This document shows positions 53,695 through 63,148 of a stretch of 64,000 nt of DNA, one piece after another. A program made the position numbers and the translations under genes. Position 1 is the first letter of the stretch. The number at the start of each line of letters is the position of its first letter. A model generated the notes under the pieces. It worked only from the letters and a program-made list of their open reading frames with translations, was not told where the DNA came from and did not search any database. Source of the DNA: Granulicella rosea. Lineage in GTDB: Bacteria > Acidobacteriota > Terriglobia > Terriglobales > Acidobacteriaceae. Location: NCBI RefSeq assembly GCF_900188085.1, contig NZ_FZOU01000001.1:744001-808000 (forward strand). The letters run 5' to 3'.

Positions 53695-54153
53695 ATGGTC
53701 GAGTACACGCGGGAGAAGCGGTTCAAGACGCGGTCGGTGAATGGCACGCTGGCGATTGCGGAGACCATCGCCGAGCTGCTGCCTGCGCCGCGGCTGGTCG
53801 TGCTGCGCGGCGAACTGGGCGCGGGCAAGACGACGCTGGTCAAAGGCTGGGTGAAGGCGTTGCGCGCGGGCGAGCCGGAGGAGGTCACCAGTCCGACCTT
53901 CACGCTGGTGCATGAGTACGACGGCGTGCAGTTCGGCAAGCCGGTGCGGCTCTACCATCTCGATCTCTACCGGCTGGAGACCGAGCGCGACCTGGCATCG
54001 CTGCATCTCGAGGAGATGATCGATCAGCCGGACGCGCTGGTGCTCGTCGAATGGGGCGACAAGTTCGCGAGCGTGATCGACCGGGCCGATGCGGAGGTCG
54101 CCCTGGCGCCGCTCGAAGGCGATGAGCGCAGCTTTCTGGTGCGGTGGCGGTAA
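53695..54153 (+). CDS. tsaE: tRNA threonylcarbamoyladenosine synthesis ATPase TsaE
   Basis: A 152-aa P-loop ATPase needed with TsaB/TsaD for the t6A modification of tRNA. Walker A GELGAGKTT (39-47), then VTSPTFTLVHEY, LYHLDLYRL and VLVEWGDKF, the standard TsaE sequence signature. ATG 53695 has GAGG upstream and gives family length; the longer frame from 53605 runs through the repeat and is rejected. Confidence 0.93.
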   Translation: MVEYTREKRFKTRSVNGTLAIAETIAELLPAPRLVVLRGELGAGKTTLVKGWVKALRAGEPEEVTSPTFTLVHEYDGVQFGKPVRLYHLDLYRLETERDLASLHLEEMIDQPDALVLVEWGDKFASVIDRADAEVALAPLEGDERSFLVRWR

Positions 54154-54253
54154 GTGTTCGGGCTACTTCAGCTTTGCGGGCCACAATTTGATGACAGGAA
54201 AAGTAGGTTGGAAGCGTACGGCTCCTGGAAGGAAAGAGGTCTAATCTCGTGGA

Positions 54254-54685
54254 ATGACTACGCTTGCGCGAGTTCTGTTGATCGGAAACGATGAAGCCGT
54301 GCTCTCCTCTCGAGCGCTGGTGCTGCATCATTTCTGGGCGATCGCGACGGCAAAGGTCTATCCCTTCGACGGCCACATCGTCAGTCATGGCGATGTGCCG
54401 CTGCTGACGAGCGACCTGGTCGTGCTCTGCCACACGATTCCAGAGACGATGCGCCAGGACTGGATCGACTCGATCCGGTCGAAGCAACCGGCGTTGCTGA
54501 TCGTGAAGATGAACGGCTTCGACGCCGGCCCGCATGGCGGCGCGGACGCAACCGTCGCGACAGACAGCGGTCCGGGCGGATTGGTCTCGACCATCTACGA
54601 ACTGCTGACCGAGCGCGGACTCGTCAGCCGGGACTGGCCGGACCCGGCGTATCTGCTTGGTTCCGTAGCCGGCCCGGTGCATTAG
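54254..54685 (+). CDS. Pseudo-receiver (degenerate response-regulator-like) protein
   Basis: A 143-aa protein with the rhythm of a receiver domain: RVLLIGNDEAVLSSRALVL as strand 1/helix 1, SDLVVLCHTIPE at strand 3, and PALLIVKMNG at strand 4. The phospho-acceptor position is Cys (LVVLC) instead of Asp, and the acidic pair and the conserved Lys are not evident. It would thus be a phosphorylation-independent receiver-like protein. Start at 54254 follows GAGGTCTAATCTCGTGGA; spacing is long, so the start is less certain. The function is unknown; it ends next to the convergent MFS gene. Confidence 0.65.
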   Translation: MTTLARVLLIGNDEAVLSSRALVLHHFWAIATAKVYPFDGHIVSHGDVPLLTSDLVVLCHTIPETMRQDWIDSIRSKQPALLIVKMNGFDAGPHGGADATVATDSGPGGLVSTIYELLTERGLVSRDWPDPAYLLGSVAGPVH

Positions 54686-55960
54686 TTACGGTGTGGTCTT
54701 GGCGGTCTCCGGCTCGACGGCAGGCGCGGTATTGGCGCTGAGCGTCTCCAGTCTGCGCAGGCCGGGGAAGAGTCCCATCCAGATCAGCGCGACCGCAATG
54801 CTGCCGATACCGCCGATGACCGTTGCGGGAACGATGCCGAACCACGACGCCGTCAGGCCGGATTCGAACTCGCCGAGCTGGTTCGACGTGCCGATGAAGA
54901 GCGAGTTGACCGCGCTGACGCGGCCGCGCATGGCGTCCGGCGTCTCCAACTGCACGAGCGACGAGCGCACGACGACGCTGACGACATCGGCCGCGCCCAG
55001 CACGCTGAGGATCGCCATCGAGAGCCAGATGGAGCGTGAAAAGGCGAACGAGACAGTCGCGAGTCCGAAGACGATGACGGCCAGGAACATGCGCCGGCCG
55101 GCCTGTCGCCGGATGGGGTTGTGCGCCAGAAAGATCGACGTGCTGAGCGCTCCGATGGCCGGGGCCAGCCGCAGCAGACCGAGGCCCCACGGGCCGGTAT
55201 GCAGGATGTCGCGCGCATAGGCGGGCAGCAGCGCCGTCGCGCCGCCCAGCAGCACGGCGAAGAGGTCGAGCGAGATGGCGCCGAGGATGTTCTTGCGCTC
55301 GGCGATGTAGCGGATGCCGGAGAAGAGCGAGTCCAGCGTGACCGGCGTGCGCGGCGGCGTCCTGCGGCTGCTGACCAGCGAAAACGACAGCATGGACGCG
55401 GTCGCGAAGAGAGCCGCGCACGCCGCATACGGCACAGTCGCACCCAGAGCGTAGAGCAGGCCGCCGAGCGCCGGGCCGACGATCGACGCGGTCTGGTTCG
55501 CCGAGGCCGACCATGCGATCGCCGTGGGCAGCATGTTCTCCGGGATCAGTCCGGGCAGCAACGCCTGCGTCGACGGGCCTTCGAACGCACGGCAGGCTCC
55601 GATGGCCGCCACCGCGGTGTAGATACCCGCGGGATGGAGCCATCCCAGGTGGCTGCTGAGGGCGAGGACGATCATGGCCGTCGCCTCGGTCGTCTGGCAG
55701 ATGGTGTTGATGTTCTTGCGGTTGAAGCGGTCCGCCGTCTGCCCCGTGACGAGCGTGAGCAGCAGCATGGGCAGGAACTGCGCCAGACCCGCCATGCCGA
55801 GCGCGAAGGTGCTGTGCGTCAAGGCATAGAGCTGCCAGCCCACTGCAACTGCCGTCATCTGGAACGCGACGGTCGAGCAGATGCGCGCGAACCAGAAGCG
55901 CGCGTAGGAGCCCTGGCTGAAGATGGAGCGGGCGGTGATTGGCGCGGGGGAATCGGACAT
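54686..55960 (-). CDS. MFS transporter (EntS-like exporter family)
   Basis: A 424-aa protein with about twelve hydrophobic helices. MFS marks: VTGQTADRFNRKNINTI (loop 2-3 motif, G-x-x-D-R-x-x-R-K type), a second half DAMRGRVSAVNSLFIGTSNQLGEFESG, which is the loop 10-11 segment typical of EntS-like exporters. Substrate unknown. Stop meets the stop of the pseudo-receiver gene (adjacent bases), so there is no terminator between them. Start at 55960 (MSDSPAPITARSIF) with weak ribosome site. Confidence 0.85.
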   Translation of the reverse strand: MSDSPAPITARSIFSQGSYARFWFARICSTVAFQMTAVAVGWQLYALTHSTFALGMAGLAQFLPMLLLTLVTGQTADRFNRKNINTICQTTEATAMIVLALSSHLGWLHPAGIYTAVAAIGACRAFEGPSTQALLPGLIPENMLPTAIAWSASANQTASIVGPALGGLLYALGATVPYAACAALFATASMLSFSLVSSRRTPPRTPVTLDSLFSGIRYIAERKNILGAISLDLFAVLLGGATALLPAYARDILHTGPWGLGLLRLAPAIGALSTSIFLAHNPIRRQAGRRMFLAVIVFGLATVSFAFSRSIWLSMAILSVLGAADVVSVVVRSSLVQLETPDAMRGRVSAVNSLFIGTSNQLGEFESGLTASWFGIVPATVIGGIGSIAVALIWMGLFPGLRRLETLSANTAPAVEPETAKTTP

Positions 55961-56016
55961 GCTTACTTTTAGATGCTTTCGTTGCTCCAGCGGTTCGGTA
56001 TCGTCGCCTCGGCTCG

Positions 56017-56436
56017 TTAGACGCTCGCCACAGCCCGGCTGCGCCTGCGTTGAAGGCGCATCTGCCGGAACCGGTCGATGGGGGCGTCCAGGTATCGAGC
56101 GGTGAGGAAGGCGACCGCGATCGAGAGCGCGAGAATGGCGATCGTCTGGACAGGGAGTTGCGTGTGATGGGCGAGAGCGTGGCCCACCAGCACAATCGCA
56201 AGAGGGTGGAAGAGGAAAGAACCAGTAGACGCTGAAGATTCTCAGCAGCCGGTTCGAGTAAAGAGCCTGAGATCGCCGGGCTTGTTATATTTTCGGTCGA
56301 GAATCATCGCGATGAAGAAGCCGGAGATGATGTAGAAGCACTGAACGGAGGTCTCGCCTCCGGTTGCGCGATATGAGACGCCTGGAATATGAGCCAGAAT
56401 TACGGCGATCGCGAGCAGCAGGCGCAAAGTTCCCAT
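56017..56436 (-). pseudogene. Decayed acyltransferase-3 (OafA-like) membrane protein gene
   Basis: From ATG 56436 (GGAG upstream) the frame reads MGTLRLLLAIAVILAHIPG ... ETSVQCFYIISGFFIAMIL, the N-terminus of acyltransferase-3 proteins, and stops at 56242. In a shifted frame the next bases read LYSNRLLRIFSVYWF, the next conserved block, implying loss of one T at 56260-56262. Immediately after, the C-terminal block GSFLFHPLAIVLVGHALAHH ... ARYLDAPIDRFRQ follows to the stop at 56017. About 200 central residues are missing. So the gene carries a frameshift and a large internal deletion. The upstream ATG-less frame to 56490 is not needed. Confidence 0.8.
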
Positions 56437-56568
56437 GGGTCTCCAGGGCGGGAGTGGTCTGTCTCTGGAGCCGGAACCGGCACGGCGCACTCCCGCCTAC
56501 CGCATCCAGCGTATCGCACTGCGGCAGGCGGTGACGGGAGTTTCGACGCCGGGGCGTTGTCGCGTAGT

Positions 56569-56760
56569 CTACCGGCCGATGTGAATGTTGTTCAGTGAAC
56601 CGAGCACGCCGAAGAGCTGCAGCAGCCAGATGACGACCGCGATCACAACCACGCCGTTCAGGATGGACTTGATGCTCGAGGCCATGGGGATGTAGCGGTT
56701 GACGAGGCCGAGCAGGACTCCGACGACGATGAGAATGATGACGATCTGAAGCAGAGGCAT
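56569..56760 (-). CDS. 63-aa membrane protein (Thivi_2564-like)
   Basis: Two hydrophobic helices (LLQIVIILIVVGVLLGLVN and ILNGVVVIAVVIWLLQLFGV) joined by RYIPMASSIKS. The length and the YIPM-SSIK-ILN pattern match the small Thivi_2564 family of membrane proteins. Function unknown. It lies between the decayed acyltransferase gene and the DUF779 gene, and is too short to be confident from length alone. Confidence 0.75.
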   Translation of the reverse strand: MPLLQIVIILIVVGVLLGLVNRYIPMASSIKSILNGVVVIAVVIWLLQLFGVLGSLNNIHIGR

Positions 56761-56844
56761 GCGGGCGTCCTTGGCTTGTAATTTTTATTCGGGCCTGTGG
56801 TGTGAGACGCGTCCGTGATGTCTCCGGTTGGACGGGAGGCGGAA

Positions 56845-57216
56845 CTATATCAGGTTCGCCATGCGAAGCTCGTCGATCTCCACATCGGTGAAGACGCGCG
56901 ACCGGATCAGAAAACGTACGCCCTCGCCGTTTTCGAGCGAGAACATGCCGCCCCGGCCGGGGACGACGTCCAGCAGAAGCTGCGTGTGCTTCCAGTATTC
57001 GAACTGCGACTCGCTCATGTAGAAGTTTGCGCCGTGGGCCGTGCCGAGGAAGTGGTCGCTGTCGCCCAGCATGAACTCGCCCAGCGGATAGCACATCGGC
57101 GAGGAGCCATCGCAGCAGCCGCCGGACTGATGGAACATGACCGGCCCATGCAGCAGGCGAAGGTGATCGATGAGGAGATTCGCTTCGGGGGTGGTGAGAA
57201 CCTGTGCGGGCGTCAT
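56845..57216 (-). CDS. DUF779 protein
   Basis: A 123-aa protein of the DUF779 family: LLHGPVMFHQSGGCCDGSSP with a CC pair and a later Cys, EFMLGDSDHFLGTAHGANFYMSE, and QLLLDVVPGRGGMFSLENGEGVRF. The family is regularly encoded next to aldehyde dehydrogenases, as here, where the dehydrogenase gene is 92 bases upstream on the same strand. A helper or sensor role for that enzyme is suspected from context, and no activity is established. Confidence 0.85.
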   Translation of the reverse strand: MTPAQVLTTPEANLLIDHLRLLHGPVMFHQSGGCCDGSSPMCYPLGEFMLGDSDHFLGTAHGANFYMSESQFEYWKHTQLLLDVVPGRGGMFSLENGEGVRFLIRSRVFTDVEIDELRMANLI

Positions 57217-57308
57217 GGGCTTGACCTCCAGAGAGTACCCCCACGATCGGCGCGAAGAGACCGCGCCGATCGCGGGGCACCCGGTTTGTGCCTCGGTTTG
57301 CCTTTCGT

Positions 57309-58799
<1,491 letters not shown>

Positions 58800-59021
58800 C
58801 CCGTAGCTCCTGGGCGAGATGCGGCTGTGGACGGCGGTCGGATGTGGAAGGGTGGTAGCCATCGTGCGTACTCTTTCTGCCTGATCGGGTTTCTACTCGA
58901 CCGAGGCTGCCAAATTTTGGGCGGAGCCGGTAGGGGCTGGGCCTGGCGGACGAAAGACTACACCCGCCGGGGTACGACCGTCGAGATCGTTCCCGTACGA
59001 TTGTGCGTGAGGGCTTTCCGC

Positions 59022-60350
59022 ATGAACGACACACGCGCCGTCCGACGTTCCGCCATCCTCGAGATCCACGCCCGCACGATGGCGCGGCTCGACGTGCGTC
59101 GCGTGATGGAGATGAACATCCGCCGCCGGGGCCGGCTTCTGGAGGCGTGGGATTCGACCTTCGACCTGGGCGCCTATGACCGGGTTCTGGCGCTGGCGGT
59201 CGGGAAGGCGGCGGCGCCGATGGCCGAGGGATTGCTTCAAGCGCTCGATTGCGTGGAGGGCGTGGATGCGCTGGTGATCGCGCCGGAGATACCCGCATCG
59301 CAGAGGCCGGGCGTCGAGTATCTGAAGTCCTCGCACCCCATTCCGGACGCGAGCGCGCGCACGGCGGCTCTGCGGGCGATCGAGAGGCTGCGCGGCTGCG
59401 ATGCGCGTACGCTCGTCTTCTTCCTCGTCAGCGGTGGGTCGTCGGCGATGCTGGAGCTGCCGCTCCCTGCGGGCTTCACCGATGCTGATGTCGCGGACTT
59501 CAACCGCGTGCTGGTGCACTCCGGCCTGCCGATCCGCGAGATGAACATCCTGCGCAAGCATCTTTCGGCGGTGAAGGGTGGCCGGTTGGCCGTGCTTGCG
59601 GGCAAGGCGGCGAAGTGTACGCTGGTCGTCTCGGACGTGCCCTCGGGCATGGAGGATATGGTGGGCTCCGGGCCGACGCTGCCCGACTCCAGCACCGTCG
59701 CCGACTGCCAGGCGATTCTCGCCGCGAACCCGCTACCCTTCGCGCCGAGGGTCGCTGCCTGGTTTGCCGATCCCGCGCTTCCGGAGACGCCCAAGGCCGG
59801 CCACCCTGCCTTCCGCAACGCCACACTCCAGACCGTGCTTTCGAGCGACGAGATGTGCGCCTTCGCGGCGGAGATCGCCGTCGGCCTGGGCTACCACGTC
59901 GTCATCGACAACACCTGCGACGAGCAGCCCTTCGACCAGGCGGCGGAGCATCTGCTGGCGCGCCTCGCCGGGCTGAGGCTCGAGCATGCGAAGGTCTGCC
60001 TGCTGAGCGCGGGCGAGATCGCCGTGCCTGTCTCGGGCACGCCCGGCCGCGGAGGCCGCAACCAGCACTTTGTCCTCGAATGCGCGCGCCGCATCGCCGC
60101 CGCGGACGAGCGCGTGACCGTGCTCAGCGCCGGATCCGACGGCATCGACGGCCACAGCCCGGCGGCCGCCGCCGTCGCGGATGAGTCCTCTGCCGCTCGT
60201 GCGTCCGCCGCCGGTTTCAACGTCGAGGCGGCGCTTGCGGGCTTCGACAGCTATCCGCTCTTCGCCGCTCTGGGCGATGCCGTCGTCACCGGACCGTCGG
60301 GCAACAACGTGCGCGACCTGCGGATTCTGCTGTCGGTGAACGAACAATGA
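59022..60350 (+). CDS. Glycerate 2-kinase (GckA/MOFRL family)
   Basis: A 442-aa enzyme phosphorylating glycerate, of the DUF4147/MOFRL family. Characteristic stretches are VLALAVGKAAAPMAEGLL (about 48-65), FLVSGGSSAMLELP, IREMNILRKHLSAVKGGRLA, LVVSDVPSGMEDMVGSGPT and the MOFRL domain GGRNQHFVLECARRI with SAGSDGIDG. The ATG at 59022 is the first good start; the frame upstream is antisense to the dehydrogenase. It is divergent from that dehydrogenase with about 220 bases between the starts. A palindromic hairpin follows the stop. Confidence 0.9.
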   Translation: MNDTRAVRRSAILEIHARTMARLDVRRVMEMNIRRRGRLLEAWDSTFDLGAYDRVLALAVGKAAAPMAEGLLQALDCVEGVDALVIAPEIPASQRPGVEYLKSSHPIPDASARTAALRAIERLRGCDARTLVFFLVSGGSSAMLELPLPAGFTDADVADFNRVLVHSGLPIREMNILRKHLSAVKGGRLAVLAGKAAKCTLVVSDVPSGMEDMVGSGPTLPDSSTVADCQAILAANPLPFAPRVAAWFADPALPETPKAGHPAFRNATLQTVLSSDEMCAFAAEIAVGLGYHVVIDNTCDEQPFDQAAEHLLARLAGLRLEHAKVCLLSAGEIAVPVSGTPGRGGRNQHFVLECARRIAAADERVTVLSAGSDGIDGHSPAAAAVADESSAARASAAGFNVEAALAGFDSYPLFAALGDAVVTGPSGNNVRDLRILLSVNEQ

Positions 60351-60355
60351 TTCAT

Positions 60356-60390
60356 GAGCTGTGAGCCTGAGATCTGTCAGCTTACAGCTC
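60356..60390. terminator. Hairpin after glycerate kinase
   Basis: GAGCTGTGAGC (60356-60366) and GCTTACAGCTC (60380-60390) make an 11-bp stem with one wobble. It resembles the element at 27038-27059. Confidence 0.55.
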
Positions 60391-60430
60391 TCGAAGACGT
60401 CTTTTCCTGCGCGCTCCAGTGAAAGATCGA

Positions 60431-60474
60431 TTGACTTCTCCGCGCACTCCTGCTCTACTTTGCATTGTAAAGTG
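60431..60474 (+). promoter_or_regulatory. Promoter with overlapping operator 1 of the creD regulon
   Basis: TTGACT at 60431 is a fair -35 box. The palindrome TACTTTGCATTGTAAAGTG (60456-60474) covers the expected -10 region, ending seven bases before the start codon. It matches the two palindromes in front of creD. Confidence 0.6.
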
Positions 60475-60481
60475 GCTCTCT

Positions 60482-61090
60482 ATGAATGACCTGCAAAAGG
60501 CGTTGAGCGATATCGGCAGCATCCGCCGGGAGATGGCGCAGAGCACGCAGTTTCGCGGCTACGGCCCGGCGACGCTGGTGGCGACCAGCGCCTTCGCCGG
60601 TCTGGCCGCGGCGGCGCAGGCGATCTGGATTCCCGATCCGCCGATGCACATGCGGCGCTACCTCAGCCTGTGGCTGCTGACGGCGGTCGTCTCGGTCGCG
60701 CTGACTGGCTGGCAGATGTACCGGCGCACGCGGCGCATGCACTCCGGTCTGTCGAACGAGATGCTGCGCATGGCGGTGGAGCAGTTTCTGCCCGCGCTCG
60801 GCGCCGGTCTGCTGATGACGATCGTCTTCACGTACTGCGTGCCGGGCGTGATCTGGATCGTGCCGGGTTTGTGGCAGGTGGTCTTCAGCGTGGGCATCTT
60901 CTCGTCGTGCCGCTTCCTGCCGCGCCCGATGGCGGCAGCCGGAGCGTGGTATCTGCTCAGCGGGCTGGCGATCCTGGCGCTTGGCGATGCGCGGGCGCTC
61001 GCGCCCTGGACGATGGGCCTCGGCTTCGGCGTCGGGCAGATGATGGTCGCGGCGGTGCTGTACCTCTCCGCGCAGGAGGACGCTCGATGA
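60482..61090 (+). CDS. Membrane protein co-encoded with the regulator
   Basis: A 202-aa protein with about five hydrophobic helices (about 32-50, 60-78, 100-122, 125-142, 150-195) after a short soluble N-terminus MNDLQKALSDIGSIRREMA. It overlaps the regulator gene by four bases (ATGA) and is preceded by a palindromic operator. I do not recognise the family beyond a general similarity to small membrane proteins found with winged-helix regulators. A role as a membrane sensor for the regulator is inference. Confidence 0.75.
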   Translation: MNDLQKALSDIGSIRREMAQSTQFRGYGPATLVATSAFAGLAAAAQAIWIPDPPMHMRRYLSLWLLTAVVSVALTGWQMYRRTRRMHSGLSNEMLRMAVEQFLPALGAGLLMTIVFTYCVPGVIWIVPGLWQVVFSVGIFSSCRFLPRPMAAAGAWYLLSGLAILALGDARALAPWTMGLGFGVGQMMVAAVLYLSAQEDAR

Positions 61091-61476
61091 CCGACGTATC
61101 GCTGACCGAGGGCCGCTTTGCCTATGAGGGGCTCGACCGCGTCATCCACGAGCGCGCACGGTTGAGCGTGCTGACCTCGCTGATAACCAACCCCAAGGGC
61201 GTGGCGTTCAACGACCTGAAGCAGATGTGCTCGCTGACCGACGGCAACCTGAGCCGCCACCTGAAGGTGCTGGAAACAGAGGGCATGGTCGAGATCGTCA
61301 AAGGCCACGACCGCAACCGTCCGCTGACGGTGGTGAAGATCACCTCCGCCGGGCGACTGCGGTATCTCGAATACCTGACGACGCTCGAGCAGGTGGTGAA
61401 GGACGCGGCGAAGATGGCTCAGGAAGATGAGTCTGCGCCGGTGCTGATGCGTGGGCTTACGCCTTCGAAGGCTTAG
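61087..61476 (+). CDS. Winged-helix transcriptional regulator
   Basis: A 129-aa protein with a winged-helix DNA-binding domain: IHERARLSVLTSLITNPKGVAFNDLKQMCSLTDGNLSRHLKVLETEGMVEIVKGHDRNRPLTVVKITSAGRLRY spans helices and wing (helix-turn-helix about 37-62). This resembles ArsR/MarR-type (HTH_34) repressors. It overlaps the upstream membrane-protein gene by four bases. It most likely binds the ACTTTGCA-N-TGCAAAGT palindromes found before its own operon and before creD. Confidence 0.85.
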   Translation: MTDVSLTEGRFAYEGLDRVIHERARLSVLTSLITNPKGVAFNDLKQMCSLTDGNLSRHLKVLETEGMVEIVKGHDRNRPLTVVKITSAGRLRYLEYLTTLEQVVKDAAKMAQEDESAPVLMRGLTPSKA

Positions 61477-61490
61477 TTTTTTTCAAGACG

Positions 61491-61509
61491 AACTTTGCAG
61501 TGCAAAGTT
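61491..61509. promoter_or_regulatory. Operator 2 before creD
   Basis: AACTTTGCAGTGCAAAGTT is a perfect palindrome around one central base. It shares the half-site CTTTGCA with operators 1 and 3. Confidence 0.75.
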
Positions 61510-61522
61510 TTACGCGCTGAAT

Positions 61523-61541
61523 TACTTTGCAATGCAAAGCA
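61523..61541. promoter_or_regulatory. Operator 3 before creD
   Basis: TACTTTGCAATGCAAAGCA is a near-perfect copy. Its centre is 32 bases (about three helical turns) from the centre of operator 2, so two dimers could bind on one DNA face. Confidence 0.7.
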
Positions 61542-61563
61542 AATTCAATATTGAGGAGACGCA

Positions 61564-62925
61564 ATGAATAAGACAATGGCGTTGAAGCTGCTGGTGACTG
61601 GCTTGGTCATGGGTGTAATCCTGATTGTGTTATCGATGGTCAACGGCGCGATCACGGACCGCCAGCAATATCGCGATGATGCCTTGAAGAGCATTGGCGC
61701 GAGCTATGCCGGCGCGCAGACGATTGTCGGGCCGGTGCTGGTGCGGCCTTATACCCAGACGACGGTGACGTTTGAGGATGGAGATGAGGGTGCGAAGAAA
61801 CGAGTCGAGCACGTCGAGAAGCTGACGGCGACGAGCTTTCCGCGCGTTCTCGACGTGCGGGGACGGCTAAAGCCGAACCAGCTGCGGCATGGCCTGTACT
61901 CGGTGACGGTGTACGAGTACGTGGGGCATCTCAGCGGCGGGATGGAGATCGTTCAGCCGGAGACGAAGGGGACGGTTGAGTGGGGAGAACCATACCTGGC
62001 GTTGTCCGTGGGAGACGTTCGCGGCATCGTCGGGACGCCTGCGGTGATGGTGAACGGTGCGCCGGAGGTTATGGTGCAGGGCGGGGAAGCGGGGCTCGGA
62101 TGGCAGCCGAATCTGCGGATTCCATTGCATGGGCGGAAGGAGTTGAGCGGTAAGCTGGAGTTCGCCATCGACCTGACGCTGAACGGGACGGAGATGTTCA
62201 GCATGGCGCCGGTTGGCGACTCCAACCATGTGGAGTTGAGTTCGGCGTGGCCTTCGCCGTTGTTTGCCGGCAAGTTTTTGCCACGGAATAGGACAGTGAG
62301 TCGCGACGGGTTTACCGCGTCATGGGATGTTTCGTCATTGGCCACGGGAACGCAGGTTCAGATGGTCTCGGCCAAGCCGATCGATACGATGGATGTGAGC
62401 CTGCTGACGCCGATCGATCCCTACAAGCTGAGCGACCGCGCGACGAAGTACGGCATCCTGTTCGTTGTGCTGACCTTCGGCGGTTTCTTCCTCTTCGAGA
62501 TGTTGAAGGAGCTGCCGATCCACCCGGTGCAGTACCTGCTGGTGGGCTTCGGTCTGGCAATTTTCTTCCTGCTGCTGGTCAGTTTCTCGGAGCATATCGC
62601 GTTCGCGCTGGCGTACATGATCGCGAGCGTCGCATGCATTGGACTGCTGACATTTTATCTCTCGTATGTCCTGCGAGCCGTCGCGCGCGGCGTCGGCTTC
62701 GGCGCGATGCTGGCGACGCTGTATGCAGCGGTGTACGGTCTGCTGATCAGCGAGGACAACGCGCTCATCCTTGGCTCGCTGCTGCTCTTCGCTGTGCTGG
62801 CCGCAGTGATGGTCGTTACGCGCAAGGTGGATTGGTACAAGGCCGGCGGTGAGTTGCTCAAGGCTGCTGCGCCTGCTCCTTCGCCGATGCCAGTGGGGGA
62901 AGGTGCGGGCAAGATTGTAGGGTAG
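61564..62925 (+). CDS. creD: Inner-membrane protein CreD
   Basis: A 453-aa protein of the CreD family. An N-terminal helix (about 7-28) precedes a long periplasmic domain with GPVLVRPYTQT and the conserved WPSPLFAGKFLPRNRTVSRDGFTASW, then about six helices in the C-terminal half (TKYGILFVVLTFGGFFLFEML, HPVQYLLVGFGLAIFFLLLVSFSEH). CreD is a stress or antibiotic-response membrane protein whose activity is not known. GAGGAG five bases before the ATG. Two palindromic operators lie immediately upstream. A 12-bp hairpin terminator follows. Confidence 0.92.
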   Translation: MNKTMALKLLVTGLVMGVILIVLSMVNGAITDRQQYRDDALKSIGASYAGAQTIVGPVLVRPYTQTTVTFEDGDEGAKKRVEHVEKLTATSFPRVLDVRGRLKPNQLRHGLYSVTVYEYVGHLSGGMEIVQPETKGTVEWGEPYLALSVGDVRGIVGTPAVMVNGAPEVMVQGGEAGLGWQPNLRIPLHGRKELSGKLEFAIDLTLNGTEMFSMAPVGDSNHVELSSAWPSPLFAGKFLPRNRTVSRDGFTASWDVSSLATGTQVQMVSAKPIDTMDVSLLTPIDPYKLSDRATKYGILFVVLTFGGFFLFEMLKELPIHPVQYLLVGFGLAIFFLLLVSFSEHIAFALAYMIASVACIGLLTFYLSYVLRAVARGVGFGAMLATLYAAVYGLLISEDNALILGSLLLFAVLAAVMVVTRKVDWYKAGGELLKAAAPAPSPMPVGEGAGKIVG

Positions 62926-62939
62926 TCGTCACAAAAGCC

Positions 62940-62967
62940 AAGGGCACGGCTTATGAGCCGTGCCCTT
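62940..62967. terminator. Hairpin terminator after creD
   Basis: AAGGGCACGGCT and AGCCGTGCCCTT form a perfect 12-bp stem with loop TATG. It lies between creD and the convergent 36-aa gene. Confidence 0.85.
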
Positions 62968-62993
62968 CGCTTGCAAACTCTATCGAAGAACTC

Positions 62994-63104
62994 TTACCAG
63001 GTCGGCATCCACGAGCAGATGCATGTGACGAAGATGACGCCGTAGGCGATGACCAGGAGCCCCCACCAGCGCTCCAGAAACGATGCTTCAGAGTGTGCAC
63101 TCAT
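62994..63104 (-). CDS. 36-aa single-helix membrane peptide
   Basis: Reads MSAHSEASFLERWWGLLVIA then YGVIFVTCICSWMPTW: a short acidic N-terminus, one hydrophobic helix (about 13-30) and an aromatic end. GGGAG eight bases before the ATG supports translation, and the creD terminator closes it on the 3' side. Function unknown; it lies before the methyltransferase-like gene on the same strand. Confidence 0.65.
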   Translation of the reverse strand: MSAHSEASFLERWWGLLVIAYGVIFVTCICSWMPTW

Positions 63105-63148
63105 TCGAAAATCTCCCTTTTGCCCGCTTTTAAACCCGCTTCTCCATC

